DNA from: CAYVUV01 sp964455095
GTDB lineage: Bacteria > Desulfobacterota > Binatia > HRBIN30 > CADEER01
NCBI GenBank assembly: GCA_964455095.1
Contig: CAYVUV010000356.1
Span: 89,570-153,569, forward strand
Reading direction: 5' to 3'
Length of the DNA: 64,000 bases
The notes under the pieces were generated by a model that saw only the letters and a program-made list of their open reading frames with translations, searched no databases and was not told where the DNA came from. Shown here piece after piece: positions 45,885 through 54,566 of this stretch. Numbering within the stretch: the stretch's first letter is position 1; each line of letters starts with the position of its first letter. The position numbers and the translations under genes were made by a program.

Positions 45885-46214
45885 TCACTCCCCGGTGAGG
45901 GCTGTGTGAACCTCCCACCACCCCGGTTGATCTCCCGTGTCGACGATTAACTCGAGACGGCTTTCGTCCTGCTGACCGTGCGAGAACTCCAGCCAGACCA
46001 GGTTGGCGCGCAACGTCGTGGAGCGGCCGTCCTTCTCCAGAACGAATCTGAGCGGCTCAGTCTCGGCTACGGGATCGCCGATCAACCGCGCATCAAGCCC
46101 CTTGGGCGGCTGATCGGTGGTCAGAACGATGAGGCCGGAGGGGGAGAACGACTGGATCTCCAGTGGCAGCGCCAGGCCGGGCTTGATCCGTCCTGCTTCG
46201 AGCGTGAGTCTCAT
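45885..46214 (-). CDS. Small PilZ-like protein, degenerate motif
   Basis: 109 residues, beta-rich. SFSPSGLIVL matches the second half of the PilZ motif (D/N-x-S-x-x-G), but with Ser for Asp, and no RxxxR precedes it. So it may fold like PilZ yet not bind c-di-GMP. It overlaps the start of the large GAF/coiled-coil gene by 3 nt, which suggests that the two products act together. Confidence 0.45.
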   Translation of the reverse strand: MRLTLEAGRIKPGLALPLEIQSFSPSGLIVLTTDQPPKGLDARLIGDPVAETEPLRFVLEKDGRSTTLRANLVWLEFSHGQQDESRLELIVDTGDQPGWWEVHTALTGE

Positions 46215-46699
46215 GTGTAGGTCCTACGAGCTCTGGACCTGTGGAGATAGAGATATGGAGATTCTTTCTCCTCGTAAGCCAGCGCTCGGGAAAAGGGCTA
46301 CGCAATTCGCATACCAGGGTCGATCGGTATTGCGGTCTGACCTGCGCATCGCGCCTATGGCTGCGAATTCGTCAAGCCAGGGTTGCGCTTACGCCTCGAG
46401 ACCGCTGGCTACCGTCGCCCCATCCAAGGCCCCAGAGGTGGAGACAGGGGGCAATCCTGCACGGTGGGGTGTGATCATCTGTGGCGAATGTGCGGCGAAG
46501 CGTCGATTTCCCGCCACTGCCACATCACTCGCTGCGCGACGTGACGCAGCCGGCACCCGTGTGAGGGGCCAATTCTCCCCCGGATTTGCCCTATACAAAA
46601 GATGCGCCCTTGTCTTGTGGCAGATCCGGATGTGTGGTCTCCTCTTGGGTAGCCACCTGGCTAATCCCCCCCCGACAATTTGGGTTGTTGAAGTCGAGC
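46215..46699. other. Intergenic region between divergent genes, no gene seen
   Basis: About 485 nt between the PilZ-like gene (minus) and the lytic transglycosylase (plus). Open frames here have no credible composition. I looked for riboswitch-like motifs, including c-di-GMP and cobalamin patterns, and found no match. It may hold both promoters. Confidence 0.5.
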
Positions 46700-47386
46700 A
46701 TGAGCCCAAGGCCCATCTTCACTTGCTTCTCGGCGGTCCGACCGCGCCTGGTGCGGCGGTTTGCCGACGCGGCGGCAAAATCAGGCAGGCTGCCGATTGT
46801 ACTGGTAGCCATCGCGCTCCTGTCGCTGCTCCCAACTTCGATGGGTTCTGCCGAGCGACGACGGCCGGCAGGGCCGGTTTCTTCGGTTCCCACGGCGAAT
46901 CCGGTCGAAGGCCTGTACGACGCCTTGTCACTGTGTCGGCCATCGTTGTCGGAGGCCGAGCGCTGGCAAATCGCCGGCGCAATTCATCGCGAGAGCGAAC
47001 AGTTCGGATACGATCCATTCTTCGTTCTCGCCATGATGGAGATCGAGAGCGCTTGTTCGCCGACGGCTCGTGGGGAGAACGGCGGGGTCGGACTGATTCA
47101 GGTGACCGAGGCGACCGGGCGCGCCGTTGCCCGAGCAGCGGATTTGCCCTGGCATGGTGCGGAGACGTTGACGCGGCCGATGGCCAATCTCCATATCGGG
47201 CTGCGCTACCTCGCGGAGCTCGAAGAGCAGTTCAGCGATCCGACATTGGCGGTCGACGCTTACAACATGGGGCCGGCACGGGTGGCGCGCATGCCGCGCC
47301 AGCGCGCGCGCTCGGCCCAATACGTGCGCAAGATCCTGGCCCGCTACGAGCTTCTGTTGGCCAACGCCGCGGTCGGTTCGACCTAG
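46700..47386 (+). CDS. Lytic transglycosylase (SLT domain)
   Basis: 228 residues with an N-terminal membrane or signal segment (LPIVLVAIALLSLLPT). The catalytic SLT domain has AMMEIESACSPTARGENGGVGLIQV, where the first Glu of the ES pair is the catalytic acid, and AVDAYNMGP, a conserved C-terminal motif. It cleaves glycan strands with formation of 1,6-anhydroMurNAc. Start ATG 46700 fits the membrane segment; a longer frame from 46586 is less likely. Confidence 0.85.
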   Translation: MSPRPIFTCFSAVRPRLVRRFADAAAKSGRLPIVLVAIALLSLLPTSMGSAERRRPAGPVSSVPTANPVEGLYDALSLCRPSLSEAERWQIAGAIHRESEQFGYDPFFVLAMMEIESACSPTARGENGGVGLIQVTEATGRAVARAADLPWHGAETLTRPMANLHIGLRYLAELEEQFSDPTLAVDAYNMGPARVARMPRQRARSAQYVRKILARYELLLANAAVGST

Positions 47387-47562
47387 GGTAACGCCTGCTG
47401 GCGGTCCGTTTGACCTGCCGCCGAACCGTTGAGCTGCTCGGTGCTTGCGGCGCCCTGCCGAGATGTGAAAAAACGAGCAGGCGACACGGTTGACGCAATG
47501 GGCGGGCGATTGTTCGAGTTGAACGGAACGAGTGGGGGCTGGCGAGACGGCGGCACAGCGGA

Positions 47563-48033
47563 ATGCGCTTGACCGACGTCATCACCCCCGGAAGCATTCG
47601 GCTGCAGCAGCCCTGTCGGACGTTCGAGATCGTCGTCGACGACCTGGTCGACGCGTTGGTGGCATCCGGCCGCTTACCGGGGTCGTTGCGCGCCGCCGCT
47701 CTCAAGGCAGTGCGCGACCGCGAGATGATGGCAAGCACTGCCATCGTCGAGATCGGCGTGAGTGTGCCGCATGCCCGCCTGGCCGGCCTGCAAGGCGTGG
47801 TGGGTGCCTTCGCGACTTCGTCTACGGCGCTGTACTACGCCATGGCCGGTGTACCGATTTCGATTGTGGCGCTGGTACTCTCCGCCCCCGATCGCGCCGC
47901 CGAGCATCTGAACGTGCTCGCGTCGCTGTCCATGGGGCTCCAATCGGAAACCGTGCGGCACGGCCTGCAGAACGCCACGGATCCCGAAGCAGCTCTCACG
48001 ATCCTCCGTCCCGAACGCGGCGTCGGTCGCTAA
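47563..48033 (+). CDS. ptsN: PTS EIIA-like (EIIA-Ntr) protein
   Basis: 156 residues resembling the fructose/mannitol EIIA family that includes nitrogen-related PtsN. The phosphorylated histidine is visible in VSVPHARLAGL (near residue 67). The N-terminal LTDVITPGSIRLQQP and the LSAPDRAAEHLNVLASLS region are family-typical. No sugar permease is adjacent, so a regulatory role is more likely than transport. It ends 26 nt upstream of the tRNA-Sec gene. Confidence 0.75.
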   Translation: MRLTDVITPGSIRLQQPCRTFEIVVDDLVDALVASGRLPGSLRAAALKAVRDREMMASTAIVEIGVSVPHARLAGLQGVVGAFATSSTALYYAMAGVPISIVALVLSAPDRAAEHLNVLASLSMGLQSETVRHGLQNATDPEAALTILRPERGVGR

Positions 48034-48059
48034 GAGCGCTGCCCGGCGGTATTTCTAAT

Positions 48060-48154
48060 GGAGAAGGATGGGGCCCGGTGGTCCTCCCGGTCTTCAAAAC
48101 CGCGTGGTCCTGCTCAGGTGGGACGGAAGGTTCGACTCCTTCCCTTCTCCGCCA
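48060..48154 (+). tRNA. selC: tRNA-Sec (anticodon TCA)
   Basis: GGAGAAGG (48060-48067) pairs with CCTTCTCC (48143-48150) to make the eight-pair acceptor stem of bacterial tRNA-Sec, followed by G and an encoded CCA (48152-48154). The anticodon loop CTTCAAA (48092-48098) gives UCA, which reads UGA. The T-arm is GAAGG-TTCGACT-CCTTC, and a long variable arm is present. It supplies selenocysteine for the UGSC protein at 21250; selA, selB and selD are not in this window. Confidence 0.93.
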
Positions 48155-48269
48155 ACTCACGCTTTCGCTGAGGATCCGCTCACCCCACGCTCGGATCTAA
48201 TGCGCGCGGCGATCCGTTTTCATGACGCCACGCGTTGCGTCGCGAAGGGTGGTCGCTATCGTCAGAAGC

Positions 48270-48467
48270 ATGAGACGATATGCCACGTTGATGATCCTCC
48301 TCGCCGGCATGCTCGGCACCGTCGGTTGCAGCGCCACGCCCGAGCAACGCCAGGCGCAAGCCTACGAGCGCTTCCTCAAGCAGTCGATCGGCGAGCTTCA
48401 GAAGACTGATCGACAGCCGCGCCTGGCGCACGTGGCGCCAGCGGACAGCGCGCGCGCCGTCGACTGA
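48270..48467 (+). CDS. Small putative lipoprotein
   Basis: 65 residues from ATG 48270 (MRRYATLMILLAGMLG). The signal ends VGC, a lipobox, giving a mature protein of about 45 residues that starts CSATPEQRQAQAYERFLK. It is Gln/Arg/Lys-rich and otherwise featureless. Start chosen over the longer frame from 48222 because it fits the signal peptide. Confidence 0.55.
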   Translation: MRRYATLMILLAGMLGTVGCSATPEQRQAQAYERFLKQSIGELQKTDRQPRLAHVAPADSARAVD

Positions 48468-48940
48468 TCAGCCCCGGAGAAACTCGACGTCGCGCTTGAA
48501 CGGCAAGTGCGGAAACTGGCACCGCACGAGCCCGAGCACCCCGCCCGAGGTCAGTCGAACCGCGTAGGCCTGCCAACTGCGCAACCACGTCAACTGCACT
48601 TTGTGATCTGCCATGGTGGAGTGATCGTGCAGAGGTTGTGCCAGCCGTGTCGCGGCTTCTCTCGCCGGATGATCCGTCGTTCCGAGAGAACTAGCGCCTC
48701 GCAGCGGTGATGCGCCTGCTAGCAGCTGCGCAATGCCTGGGCAGGTCGAGGTGCGCCCCCGTTGATCAGAAGGGGGGGGCCGCGCCGGGGAGAAGGGGGG
48801 CCCGGCGCGGCCGTTGCGGAGATGACTACGGGAACAAATTGATGGTACACCTCACCTGCTCGTCTGCAATATGGGTGGGCATGAAATCGGACCCGAAGCG
48901 GAACTGCGCGACTCCTCCGCGCTCCTTGCAATACTAGCTA
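48468..48940. other. Intergenic region with a strong GC hairpin; no clear gene
   Basis: About 470 nt. On the minus strand a 44-residue frame (VQLTWLRSWQAYAVRLTSGG...) ending at 48468 looks coding but lacks a start unless one T in the run at 48600-48603 is removed, after which an ATG at 48615 would open it. A GC-only inverted repeat lies at 48779-48811. Nothing else is convincing. Confidence 0.4.
48779..48811. repeat. GC-only inverted repeat beside a G8 run
   Basis: GCCGCGCCGGG (48779-48789) and CCCGGCGCGGC (48801-48811) form a perfect 11-pair stem with an 11-base G-rich loop. A run of eight G precedes it. No T tract follows on either strand, so it is not a standard terminator. Confidence 0.6.
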
Positions 48941-50296
48941 CTAGTACTCGAGCGGCGCGATCTCCTGGCCCACCGCTTTGCTGAGCGCTCCGATGGCGAC
49001 GTTGTAGTCGTGCACCGCACGCAAGTAGTCCGTGCTCGACTCGGTGTAGGCGCCGAGGCTGTTGAACAGCTCCTCGGCCTCGCCGATGCCGAGGTCGAAG
49101 TTGCTGACGCTGAGGATGAGCAGGCCGCGTCCGGCCTTGCGCCCCTGCTCGGCAGCCTCGATGGTCGCCCGCGCCTGCTCGACATCGGAGTAGGCGCGGC
49201 GAATTTCCAGATCCAGTCCGCGTTGCGCGTCGCGTTGCTGGAGTTGCAGTTTCTCGAGATCGGCGCGGGCCTGGTCCACCTTGGCTTTGGTAGTGAAGAA
49301 ATTGAGGTCCCAGTGCACGCCGAGGACACCGACCGGGCGGATATAGTTGAAGTCGTCATTGGCGAACGGATTGTCCTGCTCGTCGCGGTTGCCGGCGCGT
49401 GCGAAGTGGAGGCCGGTGGCGAGAAAGAAGCTCGGGTAGTAGCCGGCCTCCTCGAGGGCCAACCTGGCCGATTGCGCCTCGAGGCCGGTGGTGAGTTGCC
49501 GCCACTCCGGCCGCCGCCCCGGTCCCTGGGCGAGATAGTCGTCGAGGCTGGCGAGTTGCACGTCGACCGGGCTGAGGCGGCTCTCGGCGATGTCGAACGC
49601 GGACTCGCTCTCGACGCCGATGGCGCGCGCCAGGGCGCTGTACGTCAGCCGGGTCGACGCGTCGACTTCGAGCACGCCTTTGGCGAACTTGGCGCGGCCG
49701 ATCTTGAGCTTGAGCAAATCGATCTCGGTGACGGTGTGCGATCCGGCATCGAGGCGCCGTTGCGTCTTGACCACGGCCTCGTCCATGTTCTCGAGCATGT
49801 CGTGCAGCACCGCCGCCAGCTGCCGCGTCAGCAACAGCCCATAGTAGAGCTGCTTGGTCGTCAGCACCACCTGCGCACGCGCCGCCTCGCCGCGCGCCCG
49901 TTCGCTGTCCAACGCCTTCTGCGCCGCCGCGAGCGCGGCGTCGAGCTTGCCGAAGGTGTAGAGCGGGACGCGAAAGTCGAGCTCGAAGCGGGTGAACGGC
50001 CCCAACCCGTCGAAGAAATCGTCGCGGCCGTCGGGCGAGAACGTCGGATTTCCGCGGGCCCGGTTGGCCAGGCCGACGATCTGGTTGTATTCGCTCTCCC
50101 CGAAGCGGCCGGCCTGGGCTTCGGCGAGGCGCGCCCGGGCTGCCGCGAGGTCGGCGGCGATCGGGCGAATATCCGGGCTCTCGACCAATGCAGCGCGGAT
50201 ACAGCGCGACAGGTCGTACACTTCCGGCACCGGCGCGGCTGCTGCGGCCGTGGCGACCGCGAGCGCCAGGCAGAGTATCGCAGCTCGCTCTCTCAT
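48941..50296 (-). CDS. TolC-family outer-membrane protein
   Basis: 451 residues with a signal peptide and two OEP domains of alternating helical and beta segments (DLSRCIRAALVESPDIRPIAADLAAARARLAEAQAG; LDLEIRRAYSDVEQARATIEAAEQG; NFDLGIGEAEELFNSL). Trimeric outer-membrane exit duct for exporters. Start ATG 50296 has GGAGGAGG upstream. It is divergent from an ABC exporter with an MlaC-like subunit and may act with it. Confidence 0.85.
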   Translation of the reverse strand: MRERAAILCLALAVATAAAAAPVPEVYDLSRCIRAALVESPDIRPIAADLAAARARLAEAQAGRFGESEYNQIVGLANRARGNPTFSPDGRDDFFDGLGPFTRFELDFRVPLYTFGKLDAALAAAQKALDSERARGEAARAQVVLTTKQLYYGLLLTRQLAAVLHDMLENMDEAVVKTQRRLDAGSHTVTEIDLLKLKIGRAKFAKGVLEVDASTRLTYSALARAIGVESESAFDIAESRLSPVDVQLASLDDYLAQGPGRRPEWRQLTTGLEAQSARLALEEAGYYPSFFLATGLHFARAGNRDEQDNPFANDDFNYIRPVGVLGVHWDLNFFTTKAKVDQARADLEKLQLQQRDAQRGLDLEIRRAYSDVEQARATIEAAEQGRKAGRGLLILSVSNFDLGIGEAEELFNSLGAYTESSTDYLRAVHDYNVAIGALSKAVGQEIAPLEY

Positions 50297-50389
50297 GTCC
50301 TCCTCCCCCCGGGCTGGGGCTTTCTTCCCGGATGCAAATCTGCTTGATAGTCGGCTCGCAGGGGCGCAAGGCCTGACGCCGTCATTGCC

Positions 50390-51397
50390 ATGCAAAAATC
50401 GAATGTGGTTGCACGCCCTTCCCTGGCGTTCCCTCCGATACTACATCCGCAGCCGGTGCGCACAGGGCCGCCGGCGCTGCGGGTCGTGGGGTTGGAGAAG
50501 CGCTACGGCGACGTCACGGCGGTGGCGCAGATCAGTTTCGAGATCAACTCCGGCGAGGTCTTCGGCCTGCTCGGCCCCAACGGCGCAGGCAAGACGACCA
50601 CCATCTCGGTGCTGGCCACGCAGCTGCGTCCCAGTGCCGGCGATGCGCTGGTGTTCGAGCGCAGCGTCAGCCGCGATACCGCGGCGGTGCGCAAGACGAT
50701 CGGCATCGTGCCGCAGGACCTCTCCCTCTACCCGAGGCTGACCGCGGCCGAGAACATCCGTTTCTTCGGCCGCATGTACAGCGTGCCGCCGGCGGAGCTG
50801 GAACGTCGCGTCACCGAGCTGCTGCAGCTGGTCGGCCTGTCCGGGCGGCATGACGACTATGTGGAGACGTTCTCGGGTGGCATGAAACGCCGCCTCAACC
50901 TGGCCGTGAGCCTCGTGCACCAGCCGCGCCTGCTGATGCTCGACGAGCCGACCGTCGGCATCGATCCGCATTCGCGCGAGCATATCTTCGACATCGTTCG
51001 CCAGCTGCGCCGCGACGGCACCGCCATCCTCTACACCACGCACTACATGGAGGAAGCTGAGCTGCTCTGCGACCGGTTGGGGATCATGGACGAGGGCCGT
51101 ATCATCGCCACCGGCACGCTCGAGGAACTGCTCAGCGAGGCGGATTGCGCCGAGATCATCGAAGTCCGCGGCCTGCCGGCCGGCGACGGCCTCGCCCGCC
51201 TGCAAGGCCTGGCCGGCGTCTGCCGCGTCGAGCTGCAGGAAGGGGTGACGCGGCTGTTCGTGACCAACGCCGCGCGGTTGTTGGCGCCGCTGCACCAGGT
51301 GATCGCCCCGTACGCCGACCATGTCTCGATTCAAATCGCGCCCCTGAGCCTGGGCAATTTGTTCCTGCAGCTCACCGGCAAGGACCTGCGGGACTGA
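50390..51397 (+). CDS. ABC transporter ATP-binding protein (ABC-2 exporter)
   Basis: 335 residues. Walker A GPNGAGKTTTIS (near residue 63), signature FSGGMKRRLNLA, Walker B LLMLDEPTVGID and a switch His in YTTHYMEEAE. The C-terminal extension is like those of ABC-2 drug/lipid exporter ATPases. Followed 4 nt later by an MlaC-like gene and then an ABC-2 permease, which together form an exporter operon. Confidence 0.9.
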   Translation: MQKSNVVARPSLAFPPILHPQPVRTGPPALRVVGLEKRYGDVTAVAQISFEINSGEVFGLLGPNGAGKTTTISVLATQLRPSAGDALVFERSVSRDTAAVRKTIGIVPQDLSLYPRLTAAENIRFFGRMYSVPPAELERRVTELLQLVGLSGRHDDYVETFSGGMKRRLNLAVSLVHQPRLLMLDEPTVGIDPHSREHIFDIVRQLRRDGTAILYTTHYMEEAELLCDRLGIMDEGRIIATGTLEELLSEADCAEIIEVRGLPAGDGLARLQGLAGVCRVELQEGVTRLFVTNAARLLAPLHQVIAPYADHVSIQIAPLSLGNLFLQLTGKDLRD

Positions 51398-51401
51398 CGC
51401 C

Positions 51402-51998
51402 ATGCGCCGCCTGCTGCTCGGCGGCTTCGTCTGGCTGTGCCTCGCCGGCACGGCGGTCGCGGCGACGCCCCTGGAGATTACCCGTGCGACGATGGGGCAG
51501 ACGCGCGCCATCGTCGACAGCGCGCGCAGCCACAACGAGAAGCTGACCGCGCTCGACGCGCTGCTGAAAGACTTCCTCGACACCGACACCATGGGGCGCG
51601 CCGCGCTCGACACCTATTGGAGCAAGTTCAGCGCGGCACAGCAGCGCGAGTTCCTGACGTTGTTTCGCGAGCTCTTCCAACGCACCTACGTGCAGAAGCT
51701 GCTGCTGTTCGACAAGCCCGACTTCGCCTACGTCGGCGAGGAGAAGGTCGCCGATGGCTACCGCGTCGATACCAAGATCCTCACCCCGCGCGATGAATTC
51801 GCCGTCACCTACCAGTTTCGCGAAATCGGCGGCCGCTGGCTGGCGACCGACATCCAGATCGAGGACCTCAGCCTGACGCGCAACTTCCGCCAGCAACTCG
51901 ACCGCTTGCTCTCCAAATCGTCGGTCGAAGACGTGCTCGGCCGCATGCGGCGCAAGTACGGCAAGGGCGACACCAGCGCAGAGGACGACGGGCTGTGA
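51402..51998 (+). CDS. MlaC/Ttg2D-like periplasmic lipid-binding protein
   Basis: 198 residues with signal peptide (LLLGGFVWLCLAGTAVAA). The fold pattern of MlaC/HpnM proteins is visible: FLDTDTMGRAALDTYW, LFRELFQRTYVQKL, GYRVDTKILTPRDEFAVTYQF, WLATDIQIEDLSLTRNFRQQL. Family members carry phospholipids or hopanoids between membranes. Here it sits inside an ABC-2 type operon rather than with MlaFEDB, which is unusual. It overlaps the permease gene by 4 nt. Confidence 0.85.
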   Translation: MRRLLLGGFVWLCLAGTAVAATPLEITRATMGQTRAIVDSARSHNEKLTALDALLKDFLDTDTMGRAALDTYWSKFSAAQQREFLTLFRELFQRTYVQKLLLFDKPDFAYVGEEKVADGYRVDTKILTPRDEFAVTYQFREIGGRWLATDIQIEDLSLTRNFRQQLDRLLSKSSVEDVLGRMRRKYGKGDTSAEDDGL

Positions 51999-53089
51999 AG
52001 CTGCTGCGCATTATGCTCAAGGATCTGCGCTTAATCCTGCGCGACCGCTCGGCGGCGGTGTTTCTGGTCATCGTGCCCATCATCATCATCCTGGTGGTCG
52101 CCGAGACGCAGTCGGGCGAGGGCAGCAGCTCGATTCTGTTCCCGATCGTCAACGAAGATCAGGGCCCGGTCGCCAACGCGCTCATCAAGGTCTTTCGCGA
52201 GCACCTCGATGCCCGCGAGGTCGATCGCGAGACCGCCGAGCGCTGGGTGGCCAAAGAGAATCGCTCGCCGGCCATGCTGGTGCTGCCGGCCGGCATGAGC
52301 AAGCGATACCTCACCGAGAAGCCGAGCGAGATCGAGCTGCTCACCGACCCGGCGGCGTGGACCGAGCTGCAGGCGATCAAAGTCGTCTTCCTGCTCGCCG
52401 ACCGCGAGGCGGCCTCGCTCGGCGATCCGTTTGCCGAGGAGCTGCTGACCATCAAGGAGCGCAGCCTGACCGGCACGTGGCTGAAGTTCACCTCGCTGGA
52501 GCAGAACGTGCCCGGGTTCAGCATGACGTTCGTGCTGCTCAGCATGATCTTCGGCGTCGCCTTCGGCCTGCGCGACGAGGAGGCGTGGGGGACCAGTGCC
52601 CGGCTGTCGATTGCGCCGGTGGGACAAGCCACGGTGCTCGGCGGCAAGCTGCTCGCCCGCCAGGTGGTTGGCACCGTGCAACTGCTCATCCTGCTGCTCT
52701 TCGGCCATTTCGTCTACGGCCTGGCGCTGGGCCCGTCGCCGCTGACGCTGGTGTTGGCCGCCATGTGCATCGTCTTCGCCATGGCGTGCTTCAGCGTCAT
52801 CATCGCCGCCATGGCGCGCACCCGTGAACAGATCATCCCGGTCGGGATCTCGGCCGTGTTCGTGCTCGCCGCCCTCGGCGGGTGCTGGTGGCCGTTCTTC
52901 GAGCAACCGCCGTGGATGCAGACGGTGGCGCAGGGCATCGTCACCACCTGGTCGATGTTCACCATTCACGACGTCATGCTGCGCAACCGCACGCTGTTGG
53001 AAATCGCCCCGAAGCTGCTCTTTCTGGTCGCATATGGCCTGGCGTCGTTCGCCATCGGCTTGCGCATGTTTCGGTATTCCGAGACCTAG
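51995..53089 (+). CDS. ABC-2 type transporter permease
   Basis: 364 residues from GTG 51995. An N-terminal transmembrane helix (AAVFLVIVPIIIILVVAE), a large periplasmic loop (about 40-170), then five helices (GFSMTFVLLSMIFGVAFGL through ...LFLVAYGLASFAIGLRMF). This is the layout of YhhJ/DrrB-type exporters. Only one permease is encoded, so it probably acts as a homodimer with the ATPase. Cargo unknown; the MlaC-like subunit points to lipids. Confidence 0.88.
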   Translation: MKLLRIMLKDLRLILRDRSAAVFLVIVPIIIILVVAETQSGEGSSSILFPIVNEDQGPVANALIKVFREHLDAREVDRETAERWVAKENRSPAMLVLPAGMSKRYLTEKPSEIELLTDPAAWTELQAIKVVFLLADREAASLGDPFAEELLTIKERSLTGTWLKFTSLEQNVPGFSMTFVLLSMIFGVAFGLRDEEAWGTSARLSIAPVGQATVLGGKLLARQVVGTVQLLILLLFGHFVYGLALGPSPLTLVLAAMCIVFAMACFSVIIAAMARTREQIIPVGISAVFVLAALGGCWWPFFEQPPWMQTVAQGIVTTWSMFTIHDVMLRNRTLLEIAPKLLFLVAYGLASFAIGLRMFRYSET

Positions 53090-53165
53090 CCGCGGCGTCG
53101 AATCGGCTGCCGGCGACACTCGCGCTTGCGCCGTGGTCAGAACCAGGTAAAGAATCCGCCTCGCC

Positions 53166-54566
53166 GTGAAACCGCTGGCCAAGATCGAACCGCGCGCCGA
53201 CCTGGGTGCCGTGGAGGCGCCCGTCGCGCCGAGCGACCCGGCTCCGGTCGAGCTCGCCGGCTGGGGCCATCACCCGGTCGTGCAGGGCGTGCTGCTCGAG
53301 GGCGAGGATCTCGCCCGCATTACCGAGCGCGCCGTGCTGACGCGCGGGCTCGGGCGCTCGTACGGCGATTCGTCGCTTCCGCCTCCCGGGTTGCGGCCGG
53401 TCGCGGGTACGCCCCTGGCCGACCGCTTGATCGCCTTCGACGCCGCGCGCGGCGTGGTGCGCGCCGAGGCCGGGCTGTCGCTGCGCAGCCTCAACCGCCT
53501 GTTCTTCGACCGCGGGTGGTTCACGCCGGTGACACCGGGCACGCACTACGTCACGCTCGGCGGTATGGTAGCGGCCGATGTGCACGGCAAGAACCACCAC
53601 CAGGACGGCTGCTTCGGCGAGCACGTGCGCGCCCTCAAGATGCGCGTCGCCGACGGGCGCGTGCTCGAATGCTCCGATGCGCGGGAACGCGAGCTCTTCC
53701 GCGCCACGCTGGGCGGCATGGGACTCACCGGCCACATCCTCGAGGTCGAGTTCCAGATGGGCGCCATCCCGTCGCCGTGGATCTGGCAGGAGAGCGAGCG
53801 CATTGCCGACTTCGATGGGGTGCTCGATCGACTGGAGGATGCCGGGCGCAAGTGGCCTTACACGGTGTGTTGGTCCGACCTCATGGCCAAGGGTCGCAAC
53901 CTGGGCCGCGGCCTATTGATGAAGGGACGCTGGGCGGAGCCGGGCGAGGCGCCGGCGCAGTCGCCGCGCTGGCGCAGTGCCCCGGCGTTGCCGATGTATC
54001 TGCCCAGCGGCGTGCTGCAGCCGTGGATGATCGCCATCGGCAACGGACTGAACTACGCCAAGCACGGGGCGCGGACCCGCATCGGCATCGTTCACCCAGA
54101 GACGTTCTACTACCCGCTCGATGTCGTGCGCGAATGGAACCGCCTCTACGGCCGCCGCGGCTTCACGCAGTACCAATGCGTGCTGCCCGGCCCGCACGGC
54201 CACGCGCGCCATCAGCAGTTCGTCCGCCTGCTGCGCGAGCGCGCCGCGACCACGTACTTGTGCGTGATCAAGGATTGCGGACCGGAGGGCAAGGGGATGA
54301 TTTCTTTCCCGAAACCGGGCGTGTCCTACGCTCTCGACTTTCCGGTCGTCGAGGGCCACACGCAGCGACTGGTCGACGCGCTCAACGATTTCGTCGCCGC
54401 CGAGGGCGGCCGCATCTACCTGGCCAAGGACGCGTTCACGCGCGCCGAGCACTTCCGCGCCATGGAGCCGCGGCTCGATGCGTGGACGGCGGTGCGCCGC
54501 GCCTGGGACCCACAGGGCCGGCTGAAGAGCGCGCAGTCGATTCGCGTCCTCGGAGATGCGCCGTGA
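53166..54566 (+). CDS. DprE1-like FAD-dependent oxidoreductase
   Basis: 466 residues. FAD-binding motif GRSYGDSSLPPPG near residue 60 and GGMVAADVHGKNHHQDG near 140 match decaprenylphosphoryl-ribose oxidase. Where mycobacterial DprE1 has the Cys hit by benzothiazinones, this protein reads GVSYALDFPV, so Ala appears at that position by my alignment. The product would be a keto-sugar lipid that the next gene reduces. GTG start. It overlaps the reductase by 4 nt. Confidence 0.8.
   Translation: MKPLAKIEPRADLGAVEAPVAPSDPAPVELAGWGHHPVVQGVLLEGEDLARITERAVLTRGLGRSYGDSSLPPPGLRPVAGTPLADRLIAFDAARGVVRAEAGLSLRSLNRLFFDRGWFTPVTPGTHYVTLGGMVAADVHGKNHHQDGCFGEHVRALKMRVADGRVLECSDARERELFRATLGGMGLTGHILEVEFQMGAIPSPWIWQESERIADFDGVLDRLEDAGRKWPYTVCWSDLMAKGRNLGRGLLMKGRWAEPGEAPAQSPRWRSAPALPMYLPSGVLQPWMIAIGNGLNYAKHGARTRIGIVHPETFYYPLDVVREWNRLYGRRGFTQYQCVLPGPHGHARHQQFVRLLRERAATTYLCVIKDCGPEGKGMISFPKPGVSYALDFPVVEGHTQRLVDALNDFVAAEGGRIYLAKDAFTRAEHFRAMEPRLDAWTAVRRAWDPQGRLKSAQSIRVLGDAP

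Noticed and set aside
46241..46474. Open frame in the gap before the lytic transglycosylase
   Set aside because: No protein-like composition, no ribosome site and no neighbour logic.
46215..46699. c-di-GMP or cobalamin riboswitch
   Set aside because: I looked because of the PilZ-like gene and a GCCACTG string at 46512, but the other conserved parts are absent on both strands.
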